A model generated the notes under the pieces. The model made no database searches. It was not told the DNA's origin and was given only the letters and a program-made list of their open reading frames with translations. Positions 18,001 through 27,496 of a stretch of DNA of 64,000 bases are shown piece after piece; position 1 is the first letter of the stretch; every line of letters starts with the position of its first letter. Source of the stretch: a virus. The stretch is from positions 1 to 64,000 of IMG/VR virus record IMGVR_UViG_3300031521_000043. The stretch is one strand, 5' to 3'. A program made the translations under genes and the position numbers.

Positions 18001-21000
18001 TTAAATATAATTTACATAAGAAAATCCGTCTTTTTTGGAGATTTCAAGATGACTATCTACCATATCACGTAATGCTTCCAGGTGTGACACAACCAATAAA
18101 AAATCAAAATTTGATTTTAAATATTCAAATAATATTGGTAATTTAGATAAATTTTCGGCATCCATTACGCCCATGCCTTCATCAATAATGAGAAAATTTG
18201 GCTTTGGTAAATTGGATATGTTAATCAATGCCACACGTATTGCCAGAGACAAGGCAAACTTCTCAAATCCACTTGTGAGGCTCATTAACCACTGTCTTCC
18301 ATTATAAACGATATATGGAACAATGTTATTACCGTCAGTTTCAAATAACGCGGTAAATTCACATATTTGACTCAAAATACTATTTACTTCATTTTGAACT
18401 TCAGGAACCGTTGCAGTGATAACATCAAATGGAATTCCGTCTCGACTCACGGACTGGCAGTAAAGTTCGTATAGTTTGTATTCCTTTTCAACAATTTGAA
18501 TTTTAGCAATTTTATTGTTAATTTCAGAAATCTGATTTTTACACACTGATATTTTACTGTTAATATCCATTACTGTTTTAGTTTTTGTCTTGTATGAATA
18601 TTCTACATTTTCTAGTTCTTGTTTAAATTCATTAATTTGACTTGTGATATTATCATTAAACGTCATCGATTCTATGTTTTTATTATAGAGTTCAACATTC
18701 TTTTCATGTGTTTTGATGTCGTCTTCAAACTTAGACAGGTCTTTTCTTAATGAGTTAATATCATCAGTTAATTTGATTCTATCGTCCTTTAAAGTATTAC
18801 GTTTTGATAGGAGTCCTGTCAATCTTATATTAGATTCATGTGACCATTGTATCTCTACAATCTTAGCTTCAACGATATCAAGTTTAGCCTTGATTTCAGA
18901 TGCTTCAGATTGAATTTTTTCCATCCGTTCTTTGGCTTCTTTGGCATCTTGAGCTATTGAACCAACATGTTTTACGCAAAATTCACAATCAGGGTCATAA
19001 TCAATATCTTTCGCTCTATCAAAAACCTTCATATCTCTAAGATAACTTAACTTCAACTGTTCTCGTTTATTTTCAATACTTCTTTTAGTTTCTTGAAACG
19101 TTCTTAATTGAGAAGCTAAATCAGAAACGTTTTTAGATTCAAGATTAGTTATTTCAAGTTCAACTTGTGTAAGTTGCCCCGCTACCGTCTCTATTTCCTT
19201 CTCTTTGTTTATTATGTTATCTTTTGATGTAATAGCCGACTTTTTAACTTTGTCTAACATCGATAAACTACGTTCTATTGATGGTATGTTGCCATCAATT
19301 TTAATTAGTTTTTTGGTTGTTTCAAGTATGGAGGACTGAAGTAATTCACGATGCTTACCAATACCAACCAATGTAGATTGTTCAGACTCATATAACAATT
19401 CGGCTTGTTCCAAGAAATTCTGATATTCAAGTAGTTTAGTCGTATAATCATCATTACGATACGTCTTAATCAACACAAACAACTCTTTTAACCGTTCATT
19501 TCCTTCTGTATAAAGTCTATCAAATACTGTAAGACCCATGAATTGAGCAAACAAATCCTTTCTATCTGCGTCTCCCATATCAATGACCGACGCATTATTT
19601 TTACCGTTTTGAACGCTTAAGGATGTTAAAGCGAAGTCGTCATATGACCCCAAGTATTCTCTAATAACCTCATTAGTATTACGTCTCTGTTCTCCGTTTA
19701 AGTCTACTTTTTCACCGTTTTCCAATTTCCAAAACTTGACGTCTACCTTGACTTTTCCCTTTTTGTCAGTCGTAGCATTACGAGAGATAAAGTATCTTTT
19801 TCCATCCAACTCGAACTCAAATTTACAACTAAAAGTTGTTTTTTTATCATTCATTATGTTTTTAGCCGTGGATGTACGTTCACATTTATCAAACAAACAG
19901 AACGTTAAAGCAGAAAAAATACTTGATTTTCCAGAAGCATTAGCGGCAAACAAACCAACCAAATCTTTGGTTTTAGTAAAGTCGATTACATTACCTTCAC
20001 CATATGAAAACATGTTTTCCCACTCAAATTTGATAGGCATCCAACGAATATTCCTTGCAAAATCATCTTTTTTAACTAGGTCATTAACCTCGTTATTTAT
20101 TTTGATTATACCATCTATCAAGGATTGGTCGGTGATTTTTAACTTAGTTTTTAAGTAATCAGTAATAAGTGTGACTTGATAGTTTTTATCATCAATGTTA
20201 CCCAAAACTACATTTCCACTGGATGACGGAATTCTAATTAACGACGTTCCGGTGTCTAATTTATCATAAGATATATCGACGACTTCGGTTGCCTGTTTCG
20301 CCAATGATATGGCGGCTTTAATTTCAGATGGAGTTGAATTTTTATGTTGAATACGAATTCTGGCTTTTTTTGGTATATTAGTAAAATCCGTCGTTACTGT
20401 ACCATTATCAACTACCACACTAAAAAATCCATATTCGTTCGGGACTTCGATGTGTGAATAATCTCTACGTTGTAGATTCCAAAATGAATAACCATGACCT
20501 GTTAATGGTTCATCGTGTTTTTGTTGAATAAGAGAACCGCAATAATGAATTATTGGTTTGAATGCGTCGTAATCGTATTCTTGAAGGTCTTGAATTTTAT
20601 GAATATCGCCCATTAATACGATATCGTGGTTATCAAATAAATCAACAGAAACTTGTGGAAACACAAACTTGAACCCCAAATCACTAACCGCACCATCCAT
20701 CTGTCCATGATATGTGGCAATAAAGTATTCAAATTGATTTTTGTAAATCGATGGAATGTCGGCCCCTTTTAAATATTTGTCAGGTGTATCAAACACACTA
20801 TAATTGTTTATACAAATGTTGCCAAGACCATACAATCCAGATTCTTTTAAATAAAACAGATTGGGATGATTTAATGCATCAACTATCGGACTCAAACTAT
20901 CCATTCGATTTCGATTGGTCAAGTTAGTATCATGATTTCCGGTAATAAGGACGGTTGGCCGTAGATTTGCCGCCTCACGTAAAAATTCCGCTGCAACATC

Positions 21001-21210
21001 TACACATTCAGGACTTAAATCCAATTTACTATTAACAACATCACCAAGAATAAAAATGGCTGTAGTTGGTGGGGTCTTATAAATATCCTCAAATAGTTTA
21101 TGAAATACTGTTCGATATTCTTCATGGCGTCGTGTAAGTCGAATGTGAATATCTGCGACGTGGACGATATGACTGAATTGTATGTTAGTTGGTAATTGTG
21201 TAATTGGCAT
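18001..21210 (-). CDS. Fused gp47-gp46 (SbcD-SbcC / Mre11-Rad50-like) recombination nuclease
   Basis: One 1069-residue chain contains both subunits of the T4 recombination exonuclease. Residues 1 to about 340 are a calcineurin-type phosphoesterase (VADIHIR, LGDVVNS, ITGNHD, MGDIHK). From about 380 there is an SMC-like ATPase with Walker A ANASGKSS (about 422), long coiled coils around a zinc hook DPDCEFC (about 742), signature TSGFEKFALSLA (about 981) and Walker B FLIIDEGMG (about 1008). In T4 these are two genes, 47 and 46. It processes DNA ends for recombination-dependent replication. It overlaps the zincin gene by 26 bp. I see no internal stop or frameshift. Confidence 0.95.
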   Translation of the reverse strand: MPITQLPTNIQFSHIVHVADIHIRLTRRHEEYRTVFHKLFEDIYKTPPTTAIFILGDVVNSKLDLSPECVDVAAEFLREAANLRPTVLITGNHDTNLTNRNRMDSLSPIVDALNHPNLFYLKESGLYGLGNICINNYSVFDTPDKYLKGADIPSIYKNQFEYFIATYHGQMDGAVSDLGFKFVFPQVSVDLFDNHDIVLMGDIHKIQDLQEYDYDAFKPIIHYCGSLIQQKHDEPLTGHGYSFWNLQRRDYSHIEVPNEYGFFSVVVDNGTVTTDFTNIPKKARIRIQHKNSTPSEIKAAISLAKQATEVVDISYDKLDTGTSLIRIPSSSGNVVLGNIDDKNYQVTLITDYLKTKLKITDQSLIDGIIKINNEVNDLVKKDDFARNIRWMPIKFEWENMFSYGEGNVIDFTKTKDLVGLFAANASGKSSIFSALTFCLFDKCERTSTAKNIMNDKKTTFSCKFEFELDGKRYFISRNATTDKKGKVKVDVKFWKLENGEKVDLNGEQRRNTNEVIREYLGSYDDFALTSLSVQNGKNNASVIDMGDADRKDLFAQFMGLTVFDRLYTEGNERLKELFVLIKTYRNDDYTTKLLEYQNFLEQAELLYESEQSTLVGIGKHRELLQSSILETTKKLIKIDGNIPSIERSLSMLDKVKKSAITSKDNIINKEKEIETVAGQLTQVELEITNLESKNVSDLASQLRTFQETKRSIENKREQLKLSYLRDMKVFDRAKDIDYDPDCEFCVKHVGSIAQDAKEAKERMEKIQSEASEIKAKLDIVEAKIVEIQWSHESNIRLTGLLSKRNTLKDDRIKLTDDINSLRKDLSKFEDDIKTHEKNVELYNKNIESMTFNDNITSQINEFKQELENVEYSYKTKTKTVMDINSKISVCKNQISEINNKIAKIQIVEKEYKLYELYCQSVSRDGIPFDVITATVPEVQNEVNSILSQICEFTALFETDGNNIVPYIVYNGRQWLMSLTSGFEKFALSLAIRVALINISNLPKPNFLIIDEGMGVMDAENLSKLPILFEYLKSNFDFLLVVSHLEALRDMVDSHLEISKKDGFSYVNYI

Positions 21211-21679
21211 AACTGAAAATTGGTTTGACGTGTAAATCTTCTACAAAATCGTAAAATAATTTTTCCCACGGTTTATATTTTCCTAAAAATCCTACATGTT
21301 TATATTGAAATCTTAAAGCATCCATTTCTGATGCTGACGTCCCAAAATATTTTCTTGCAACCTTATCATATTCATCTCCATCTGCCTCATACGATTTACA
21401 GTGCGGTTCGTCATATTTTACTCCACGGTAATACTGCATGTGATGTCGCCATTCATGTGCAATAATTCCAGCCTTAACATCATCTTCAAATTCATTACCT
21501 ACAACAATTACTCCATATTTCATAGATAGTGGCTTTCCTGTAATAGTGAATATTTCAGTTTCTTCATTGGGTGAATAATAAAGTCCGCCGCTTCCAGTTA
21601 AGGGATATTCCATGACTTCAGGAATAGGCAGAGTTTTGTCGGTTTTATTTCTAATCCAATTTGTTTCTAATGATTTCAT
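21185..21679 (-). CDS. Putative zincin-type metallopeptidase
   Basis: The 164-residue protein has AGIIAHEWRHHMQYY, a clear HExxH zinc motif in a helix, and acidic residues further on (YEADGDEYDKVARKYF) that could give the third ligand. Beta strands before the motif fit a minimal zincin fold. It lies between the primase and recombinase genes, with overlaps on both sides, so its job is not suggested by context. Substrate unknown. Confidence 0.65.
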   Translation of the reverse strand: MKSLETNWIRNKTDKTLPIPEVMEYPLTGSGGLYYSPNEETEIFTITGKPLSMKYGVIVVGNEFEDDVKAGIIAHEWRHHMQYYRGVKYDEPHCKSYEADGDEYDKVARKYFGTSASEMDALRFQYKHVGFLGKYKPWEKLFYDFVEDLHVKPIFSYANYTITN

Positions 21680-22608
21680 GAGTTAAGTTTCGCTTTAATT
21701 ATGTCGCAGAAGTCAAATGCTTTTGAGTTGTTAATAAGTTCTTGCATCGCATCAAATCCAAGAACAGACGGGTCTTTCTTTCCCAATTCTATCAAATGAA
21801 TGTCAATTTTATTGACTTGTAAATCTTCAATTCTATCAAAAATGTTTATAGCTTGTTTTAAAGCGTCGTTATCCAATACAATGTTTACACGTTTTACTTT
21901 ATTAGTTACTATTGCAAGTTTTAATGCAAAATTAATGGTAGTTCCAAATAACGGTATTACATTATTCTTAACTGCCATACCGTCAAATGTTCCTTCCACC
22001 AAAGTAATCGGCTCGGCCCAATTTATGAATAGTTCAAAACCTATAACATCTTTTGGCCAAGGAGGCAACATGTATTTGTAAGAATTTCCTTCGTGGTATG
22101 CTCGAGCGGCAAAGAAATTTATGTCACCATTTTTATCGTAAGATGGAACTACTACACGATGCTGATAATTGCCTTGTTCACAAAATCCTATATTATATCT
22201 AATAATATCATCCATTGTAACATTTCTGTTTTGAAGATACGACATGGCATGACCATATCCAAAATTATTGGACGGTTCCCATAAAGGTATGAATTCGTCA
22301 GGCAAAGACAAATTAACCGTTGGTTTACTGTCTACATCAGATTTAACCCAATTTTGACCTATGATTTTATATAACTCATCAAAGTATTTTTCTTTTGTTT
22401 TGAGTTTATAAAATAACGAACGAATTGATTTTCCACATGCATTACAAATCCAACAATGCCATTCTTGAGTTCTAACGTTAACTTCTAGTTTTTTCTTGTA
22501 ATGTGAACAAAAAGGACAATAATAAACTGCTTCTTCACCCTTACGAATGAATGAAGTTTGGTTTAATACTTTATCAAGCAGAGAAAATAATTGTGACTCT
22601 TTTAGCAT
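21676..22608 (-). CDS. DNA primase (CHC2-type zinc finger plus TOPRIM)
   Basis: The N-terminal zinc ribbon (YYCPFC about residue 29, WHCWICNACGKS about 51) and a TOPRIM domain with LVEGTFDG (about 203) and IVLDNDA (about 247) identify a DnaG-type primase that makes RNA primers on the lagging strand. At 310 residues it is short and resembles T4 gp61 in size. It stands directly upstream of the zincin and fused gp47-gp46 genes, a replication and recombination unit. Confidence 0.88.
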   Translation of the reverse strand: MLKESQLFSLLDKVLNQTSFIRKGEEAVYYCPFCSHYKKKLEVNVRTQEWHCWICNACGKSIRSLFYKLKTKEKYFDELYKIIGQNWVKSDVDSKPTVNLSLPDEFIPLWEPSNNFGYGHAMSYLQNRNVTMDDIIRYNIGFCEQGNYQHRVVVPSYDKNGDINFFAARAYHEGNSYKYMLPPWPKDVIGFELFINWAEPITLVEGTFDGMAVKNNVIPLFGTTINFALKLAIVTNKVKRVNIVLDNDALKQAINIFDRIEDLQVNKIDIHLIELGKKDPSVLGFDAMQELINNSKAFDFCDIIKAKLNS

Positions 22609-22649
22609 TTTGAGAGATGCTAATGTATAAAAAGTCGACAGTCAACTTA

Positions 22650-23003
22650 TTATGAAATGATACCGGAACTTCTTAAATATGACAATAACGTGTTAAATTG
22701 TTGAAGTGACGAAGAAACGGACGTTATAAAATTGTTAAATTCTGTAGGTGAACTAAACCCATATCCAGATGCCGAAACTGAACCTGTAAGAGAACCAGCA
22801 TCAGTTACTGCGCCTTTCGATGGATAAAAGTATGATGCGCTTAATGATTGACTTGCAAAAGAAGATGATGCACAATTTAACTGTAAATAGGTAATTTGGT
22901 TTCCAAGTCCATCGGCTATAATAGACCCGGACGTAACCACAGATGCAGTATAAGTTATAACAGGGTTTTGGTTTGTTAAAGTTAATGAAGATATGATAGG
23001 CAT
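22650..23003 (-). CDS. Small virion-type protein (117 aa), paralogue of next gene
   Basis: Serine and threonine rich, with the motif DGLGNQITYLQL shared with the adjacent 93-residue protein (DGLGYEITSVNI). Low charge and beta-prone sequence suggest a fibre or tail-associated protein. The ATG is about 8 bp after the neighbouring stop. Function not recognised. Confidence 0.6.
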   Translation of the reverse strand: MPIISSLTLTNQNPVITYTASVVTSGSIIADGLGNQITYLQLNCASSSFASQSLSASYFYPSKGAVTDAGSLTGSVSASGYGFSSPTEFNNFITSVSSSLQQFNTLLSYLRSSGIIS

Positions 23004-23011
23004 ATATTAAA

Positions 23012-23293
23012 TTATGGGGCAACTGACCAACTTATAATTAGACCGTTATTCACGTATACAGATTGAGTAGTGTGTGTTCCAGTATCAACCCACGATTTGG
23101 TTGTTGTCAACCCTACTGTAGACGTATAAGATGAAGATAGAGAATATGATGATGTAATGTTAACTGATGTTATCTCGTATCCAAGGCCATCTACAAAAGA
23201 TGATGATGCCGTATTCGATTGTAGTAAATCATTATAGGTCGCTGCTGGAGTTTTACCTGTTAGGTCAAATGTTGGATAGTGTGTTGCTGGCAT
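23012..23293 (-). CDS. Small virion-type protein (93 aa), paralogue of previous gene
   Basis: It starts MPATHYPTFDLTGKTPAATY and shares the DGLG...IT core and Ser-rich SSSY repeats with the 22650 gene, so the pair arose by duplication. The ending is tryptophan-containing (IISWSVAP). No known domain. An inverted late octamer lies 24 bp upstream. Confidence 0.6.
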   Translation of the reverse strand: MPATHYPTFDLTGKTPAATYNDLLQSNTASSSFVDGLGYEITSVNITSSYSLSSSYTSTVGLTTTKSWVDTGTHTTQSVYVNNGLIISWSVAP

Positions 23294-23352
23294 AGTTTTA
23301 TGATTTTATGGTTCTTTTATAAATATGTAAATTTCCACCCTTTATATCATTT

Positions 23353-23847
23353 TTAACCAAATAATGCCAAGGTCACGGCATCATACATATCTCCGTTATG
23401 CATATCCCAATCTCCATTTCTATTAAGTTTTTCAAATTCTTTTATATTTGGAACATAGAGAGGAACTTGAGATTTAACGTATTCTTTTGGTTTTATTCCT
23501 TTAATTCTTGATTTACCAAACACTTTCTTCCTTACTGTATTAACATTCAAACTGATTATTGGTTTTTTCCAAGTTTCTTCTAAAATATAACAAATTACCG
23601 ATTTATTTTTTACCAATTTAATTAATGTTTGTTGTGATGTAAAGCCAGAAGAAAATCCTGATAAAGTTTCTTCTACATTAATTTTATCAAATTCTTTACC
23701 GTCTAAACCCTCTATAATCATTTTTGATTTTTCTTTATATGTTTCAACTTTTTCTATTCGAAAAAATCCGGCATCTACTATAATGCCGCTGTCGGATATT
23801 GCCCAGCCGCAAGTAGAGGTTGATAAATCTAATCCAAGTATTTTCAT
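23353..23847 (-). CDS. RuvC-like Holliday junction resolvase
   Basis: The RNase H-like fold is indicated by MKILGLDLSTSTCGWAI (first catalytic Asp at residue 7), INVEETLSGF (second acidic residue) and the C-terminal DMYDAVTLALFG (acidic cluster). At 164 residues it is RuvC-sized. It would cut four-way junctions before packaging, replacing T4 endonuclease VII. It is overlapped at its start by the stop of the GIY-YIG gene. Confidence 0.85.
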   Translation of the reverse strand: MKILGLDLSTSTCGWAISDSGIIVDAGFFRIEKVETYKEKSKMIIEGLDGKEFDKINVEETLSGFSSGFTSQQTLIKLVKNKSVICYILEETWKKPIISLNVNTVRKKVFGKSRIKGIKPKEYVKSQVPLYVPNIKEFEKLNRNGDWDMHNGDMYDAVTLALFG

Positions 23848-24407
23848 ATAGGTTTATTAAATCTTTTCTTTTGAGAAATAGACATTTTTAATTTGGTTTC
23901 TTCACTAATAGGTTTTCGAGTTTTCCACGCCAATGACATTTTTTGTTTTGCCTCATTTGAATGTATTTTTCCAAACATAGAATTTCTATTTCCTACTCTT
24001 AATTTTGCCGATTGACTCATTTTCTTCTTTGTTTCTTCTGAAAATGTTAGTCCTTTACTCCAACTTACTTGGACGCCTATTTTTCCTTTATTCCACGGAA
24101 TTTTATTTTTCATTGGAGATAATGCGTCGTATGCTATATTGTAATATAGAGTTGGGTTAACTTTACAAACATCTAAATATTTTTGTTCATATTCTATAAG
24201 TTTATCTTTAATAGTTTCTTCAATTATACAAAACTCAAAATTATCAGCGCCATATTTATTCCATGAAGATTGTAAATGGTTATTATCATGTCGATTTTCT
24301 TTGAGTAATCGTTGATGATATCTCCACCTATGAAAAATGTCATTGGAACTTCCAATATAACACTTTCCATTTACTTTATTGATTATTTTATAAATTCCAC
24401 AAGGCAT
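23844..24407 (-). CDS. GIY-YIG homing endonuclease with NUMOD3 repeats
   Basis: A GIY-YIG core (CGIYKIINKVNG, KCYIGSS, RWRYHQR) is at the very N-terminus, followed by NUMOD3 modules (FSEETKKKMSQSA, HSNEAKQKMS, ISEETKLKMS). It is similar to the plus-strand enzyme at 2279. ATG 24407 is preferred to a GTG at 24416. The start region is covered by a 16-bp hairpin with a late promoter in its loop, an arrangement like that of T4 I-TevI. It lies upstream of the RuvC-like gene. Confidence 0.85.
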   Translation of the reverse strand: MPCGIYKIINKVNGKCYIGSSNDIFHRWRYHQRLLKENRHDNNHLQSSWNKYGADNFEFCIIEETIKDKLIEYEQKYLDVCKVNPTLYYNIAYDALSPMKNKIPWNKGKIGVQVSWSKGLTFSEETKKKMSQSAKLRVGNRNSMFGKIHSNEAKQKMSLAWKTRKPISEETKLKMSISQKKRFNKPI

Positions 24408-24410
24408 ACT

Positions 24411-24456
24411 AAACACAAAAGAACTTTCTATTTATATGGGAAGTTCTTTTGTGTTT
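24411..24456 (-). promoter_or_regulatory. Hairpin with late promoter in its loop, controlling the endonuclease start
   Basis: AAACACAAAAGAACTT (24411-24426) and its perfect complement (24441-24456) flank a 14-nt loop holding minus-strand TATAAATA (24429-24436). The proximal arm ends four bases before the ATG at 24407. Read-through transcripts would hide the start in the stem. Transcripts from the loop promoter would start near 24423 and lack the distal arm. Confidence 0.7.
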
Positions 24457-24472
24457 ATTTTTTTATATCGTA

Positions 24473-24748
24473 TTAACTTGGAAATGAAGAATCATATTTT
24501 TTAGTGTTAAGTCCCTTGACATATATGGATAAATCGCCGCCATCATTTTTAAAATCGGATACTTCTAGTTTTTGAGCGGTTAGGAATCCGTTTTTAATTT
24601 GAAATTGTGAACTCTGAAAACTTGCAAATAATGCATCAACACCGCTTTCGATGATGTTTTTAGCGTCATATGCTCCACCGGCTTTCTGTGTGGCATATCT
24701 TGTTGCCAAGTCGGTTGTCAATGATGGTCTTGGTGATGGTGTTGGCAT
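24473..24748 (-). CDS. Small virion-region protein (91 aa)
   Basis: It begins MPTPSPRPSLTTDLATRYATQK and has a compact mixed C-terminal part (FKNDGGDLSIYVKGLNTKKY). It is the last gene of the tail block before the hairpin at 24411. No family recognised. Position suggests a late virion protein. Confidence 0.6.
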   Translation of the reverse strand: MPTPSPRPSLTTDLATRYATQKAGGAYDAKNIIESGVDALFASFQSSQFQIKNGFLTAQKLEVSDFKNDGGDLSIYVKGLNTKKYDSSFPS

Positions 24749-24778
24749 AATACTTTATTCCTTTAATTATAAATATAG

Positions 24779-27469
24779 TTAAAAATCTATTTTCACTACA
24801 AAATTGATTGGAAAGTCTGGAGTTATTTTAATAGGAGAACCTAATTTCGCAATTGCAACCAAATCTGTTCCATTATAAAGGCCAATTGATGTCACTGTTG
24901 GGGCCAGGTACGAGCCTGTTGGGTCGGCCGTACTTAATCGACTATAATCTAAGAAATTTTGATTTATCACAGGAGGTTGACCTCTAAGGGTTTTTCCGTC
25001 CATATAATCGAGAATACTGCTTAGATACTTGTTTTGAGAATTTGGTGTAATATATGACTCATAGTTTTTTTGGGTCAATCTATAAATAAAATATTTCCAT
25101 AAAATGTTCATGTCGTTGGAATTGATTTTATTATCATCGTTAAAATCCAAATCTTCAAACATGGTATTATTGATATAAGAATAACTTGAAGAAAACAAAC
25201 TATCTGTACTTACCCAAGACGAAGAATACATGTTATACACGGATGTTTCTTCGTCTGTTGTAATGTCAAGAACTGAAGAAGTCCAATCGGTATTTGGTCT
25301 ACCTGTAGTTTCTGTGTTTTTATATGCCATATATCTCAATAAAACATCAGCGTCTTGGAAATCAAACCTCCCGTTTTTGTTGACATCAAATTTAGCATTA
25401 GGTAACACTATAGCCGAAGGATTTGTACTAACATTAAACTCACCAGGTTCTACAGGACATACAACTTGTTTTTCAAATACTGTCTGTTTTGATTTGAAAT
25501 CAATTTCATACTCATATTCATTGGTAGCAACACTATTCAATTGCAATCCTTCAAAGTTTGAACCTGAGGTCATGATTACAACTTTTCCATTTCTATAAAA
25601 TACATTTCCTACATAGAATTGTTCACGTAGATTTTTAAGATTATAGATATAAGCCTTGCCACTCAAATCGGCTATATCACTAACACTTCCAGTAAAACTT
25701 CCTGTAAGACTGTTTAAATCCATTTGTGTAGTAGAACCTGACATTAACATTGGAGCGCCAATAATAATAAATTGATTTGATATATCTACATCCCATCCAT
25801 ACGCTCTATATGGAGATAATAGTCGTTTTTTTGTTTGATAAACATTAGTAATGTTCCAATCCACATTAGTTGTATCAGAGACGGATGATGTTATTTTATT
25901 GTATAACACAAACTGACCGTTAAGAGAATTTTCACTGGCATCTCCACAGTAATTTTCTTGAAATAATGACCCTCTAAGATAACAAATAGAAGATGATAAT
26001 GCGTTTACTTTTGGTACACCGGCAACCGCATATTTATCAAAAATACTAACTGACCAGCCCAACAAATTATTATCCATTATTTTTTCGTTGCCATATGATT
26101 TGCGTGCGAGATAATATCCGTAGTCTCTATTACTACAACGGTCAAAGAAATACACAGCGCCTTGCTGATATAATGATGACCCAGTATATTCATGAATAAT
26201 TCTATCGTATGGTGCGCCGACCATTACACTATCACCATACATTGATACGGCGTATCCAAAAGAATCTTGATTGTTTGGATAATTTTCAACGATTGGTAAT
26301 GTCGGATAAAATGGCAATGGATAGATTGAACTGCTATCAGGTTTTAATGTAAATGTATTTTTCCATTGATTCCCATCAAATTCATAAATATATGCCTTGG
26401 AACTGCTGACTTTAGAGCTACCAACCACCATACTCCAACTAAACGATGATGACGCCTTGTTCATTCCAATGTCAGAACCAAATTTGTCTCCGGTTCCTAT
26501 ATCTGATGGCAATGGTAAGGTTTGAACAAATGACCAACTTAGGTTGTTTCCATTATATTTTCTGAACATGAATACCGAACCAAAACTACTGGATTCATAA
26601 GGAGAACCTACAGCCAACCATTCATCGTTTAATGATACTGAATATCCAAATGAAGATGTAGTTAATGTGTTTGGGTTGTATAAGGTTGTTAAATATGGAT
26701 TTGTTCCAACGACACCAACGGCTCTTTGAGATAATCCTACTATGCTTGACGTAGTATAATATGTTGGAATAGTAATATCCCCGCCGCTGTTAGATGTGAC
26801 CCCTACTGCTACGTTTAACCATGTAGAGGTTGGAGATGAGTCTTTTGTTTGAAAAATTACATATGAATAATTTTGTAATGATGGTACATCGACAGTCACG
26901 GTTATATAACCACCAATTGAGCCGGTTCCTATAATTGTTGGAGATGTTCTGTTTGCATAAGGGTCGATATCCAAAACAGACAAATCAAATAAATCCACAT
27001 ATCCAGAACCAGAAAACACTAACGATTGTGATGAAAATGTAAATACATTTCTGTAATATGGATTGCCAACAGCTAATAATGTATTGCGTATGTCTATGGC
27101 CCAACCATAACCATCTTCCGATGATGTATAATATTGAGCAGAATCCACCATCAAATCCTTATCAGCAGTATATGGAATAGAGCCCGTGTATTCTGTATGG
27201 ATAATGTCGTATGGGCCAGTCGAACCTGTATTGTTCAGCTCTGTGGATAAAAGAACTTGTTCTGTAGATGTTGCTGGTCTATAAAGAATTGTTTTAACAT
27301 CATGAACGTCGGTGTTAATATTATATTTATAAACTTCTACTGACCCTGTTCGGTTTATACTTGATGTTAATGGGTTAAATCGAAATGGGTTTGGATTTCC
27401 AACCGCCGCCCACACGTTATCGCAAGCCACAGAAAATCCAAAATTTTGATTATAAACTTGTGCAATCAT
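24779..27469 (-). CDS. Tail-associated protein with seven FG-GAP blades and a dockerin
   Basis: Seven repeats of the FG-GAP type (for example FGYSVSLNDEWLAVGSP) start near residues 10, 121, 273, 329, 403, 470 and 556, the number expected for a complete integrin-alpha-like beta-propeller. Two calcium-loop segments, FDVNKNGRFDFQDADVLLRY (about 694) and LDFNDDNKINSNDMNILWKY (about 774), make a type I dockerin pair. The last 45 residues (VTSIGLYN, VAIAKLGSP) resemble the C-terminus of the protein at 30894, probably a shared attachment module. It probably sits on the tail or baseplate as an adhesin. An inverted late octamer lies three bases before the ATG. Confidence 0.8.
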   Translation of the reverse strand: MIAQVYNQNFGFSVACDNVWAAVGNPNPFRFNPLTSSINRTGSVEVYKYNINTDVHDVKTILYRPATSTEQVLLSTELNNTGSTGPYDIIHTEYTGSIPYTADKDLMVDSAQYYTSSEDGYGWAIDIRNTLLAVGNPYYRNVFTFSSQSLVFSGSGYVDLFDLSVLDIDPYANRTSPTIIGTGSIGGYITVTVDVPSLQNYSYVIFQTKDSSPTSTWLNVAVGVTSNSGGDITIPTYYTTSSIVGLSQRAVGVVGTNPYLTTLYNPNTLTTSSFGYSVSLNDEWLAVGSPYESSSFGSVFMFRKYNGNNLSWSFVQTLPLPSDIGTGDKFGSDIGMNKASSSFSWSMVVGSSKVSSSKAYIYEFDGNQWKNTFTLKPDSSSIYPLPFYPTLPIVENYPNNQDSFGYAVSMYGDSVMVGAPYDRIIHEYTGSSLYQQGAVYFFDRCSNRDYGYYLARKSYGNEKIMDNNLLGWSVSIFDKYAVAGVPKVNALSSSICYLRGSLFQENYCGDASENSLNGQFVLYNKITSSVSDTTNVDWNITNVYQTKKRLLSPYRAYGWDVDISNQFIIIGAPMLMSGSTTQMDLNSLTGSFTGSVSDIADLSGKAYIYNLKNLREQFYVGNVFYRNGKVVIMTSGSNFEGLQLNSVATNEYEYEIDFKSKQTVFEKQVVCPVEPGEFNVSTNPSAIVLPNAKFDVNKNGRFDFQDADVLLRYMAYKNTETTGRPNTDWTSSVLDITTDEETSVYNMYSSSWVSTDSLFSSSYSYINNTMFEDLDFNDDNKINSNDMNILWKYFIYRLTQKNYESYITPNSQNKYLSSILDYMDGKTLRGQPPVINQNFLDYSRLSTADPTGSYLAPTVTSIGLYNGTDLVAIAKLGSPIKITPDFPINFVVKIDF

Positions 27470-27472
27470 AAC

Positions 27473-27480
27473 TATAAATA
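27473..27480 (+). repeat. Inverted TATAAATA element at gene starts (one of at least eight)
   Basis: TATAAATA on the plus strand, antisense to the genes, sits just upstream of the ATG at 27469. The same placement occurs at 9872-9879, 12013-12020, 16571-16578, 23318-23325, 24768-24775, 45719-45726 and 52309-52316, usually 3-24 bases before a start codon (longer at 12013). The coding strand therefore reads TATTTATA, often as CTATTTATAG. Confidence 0.6.
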
Positions 27481-27496
27481 GACTGACGTTACAAGT

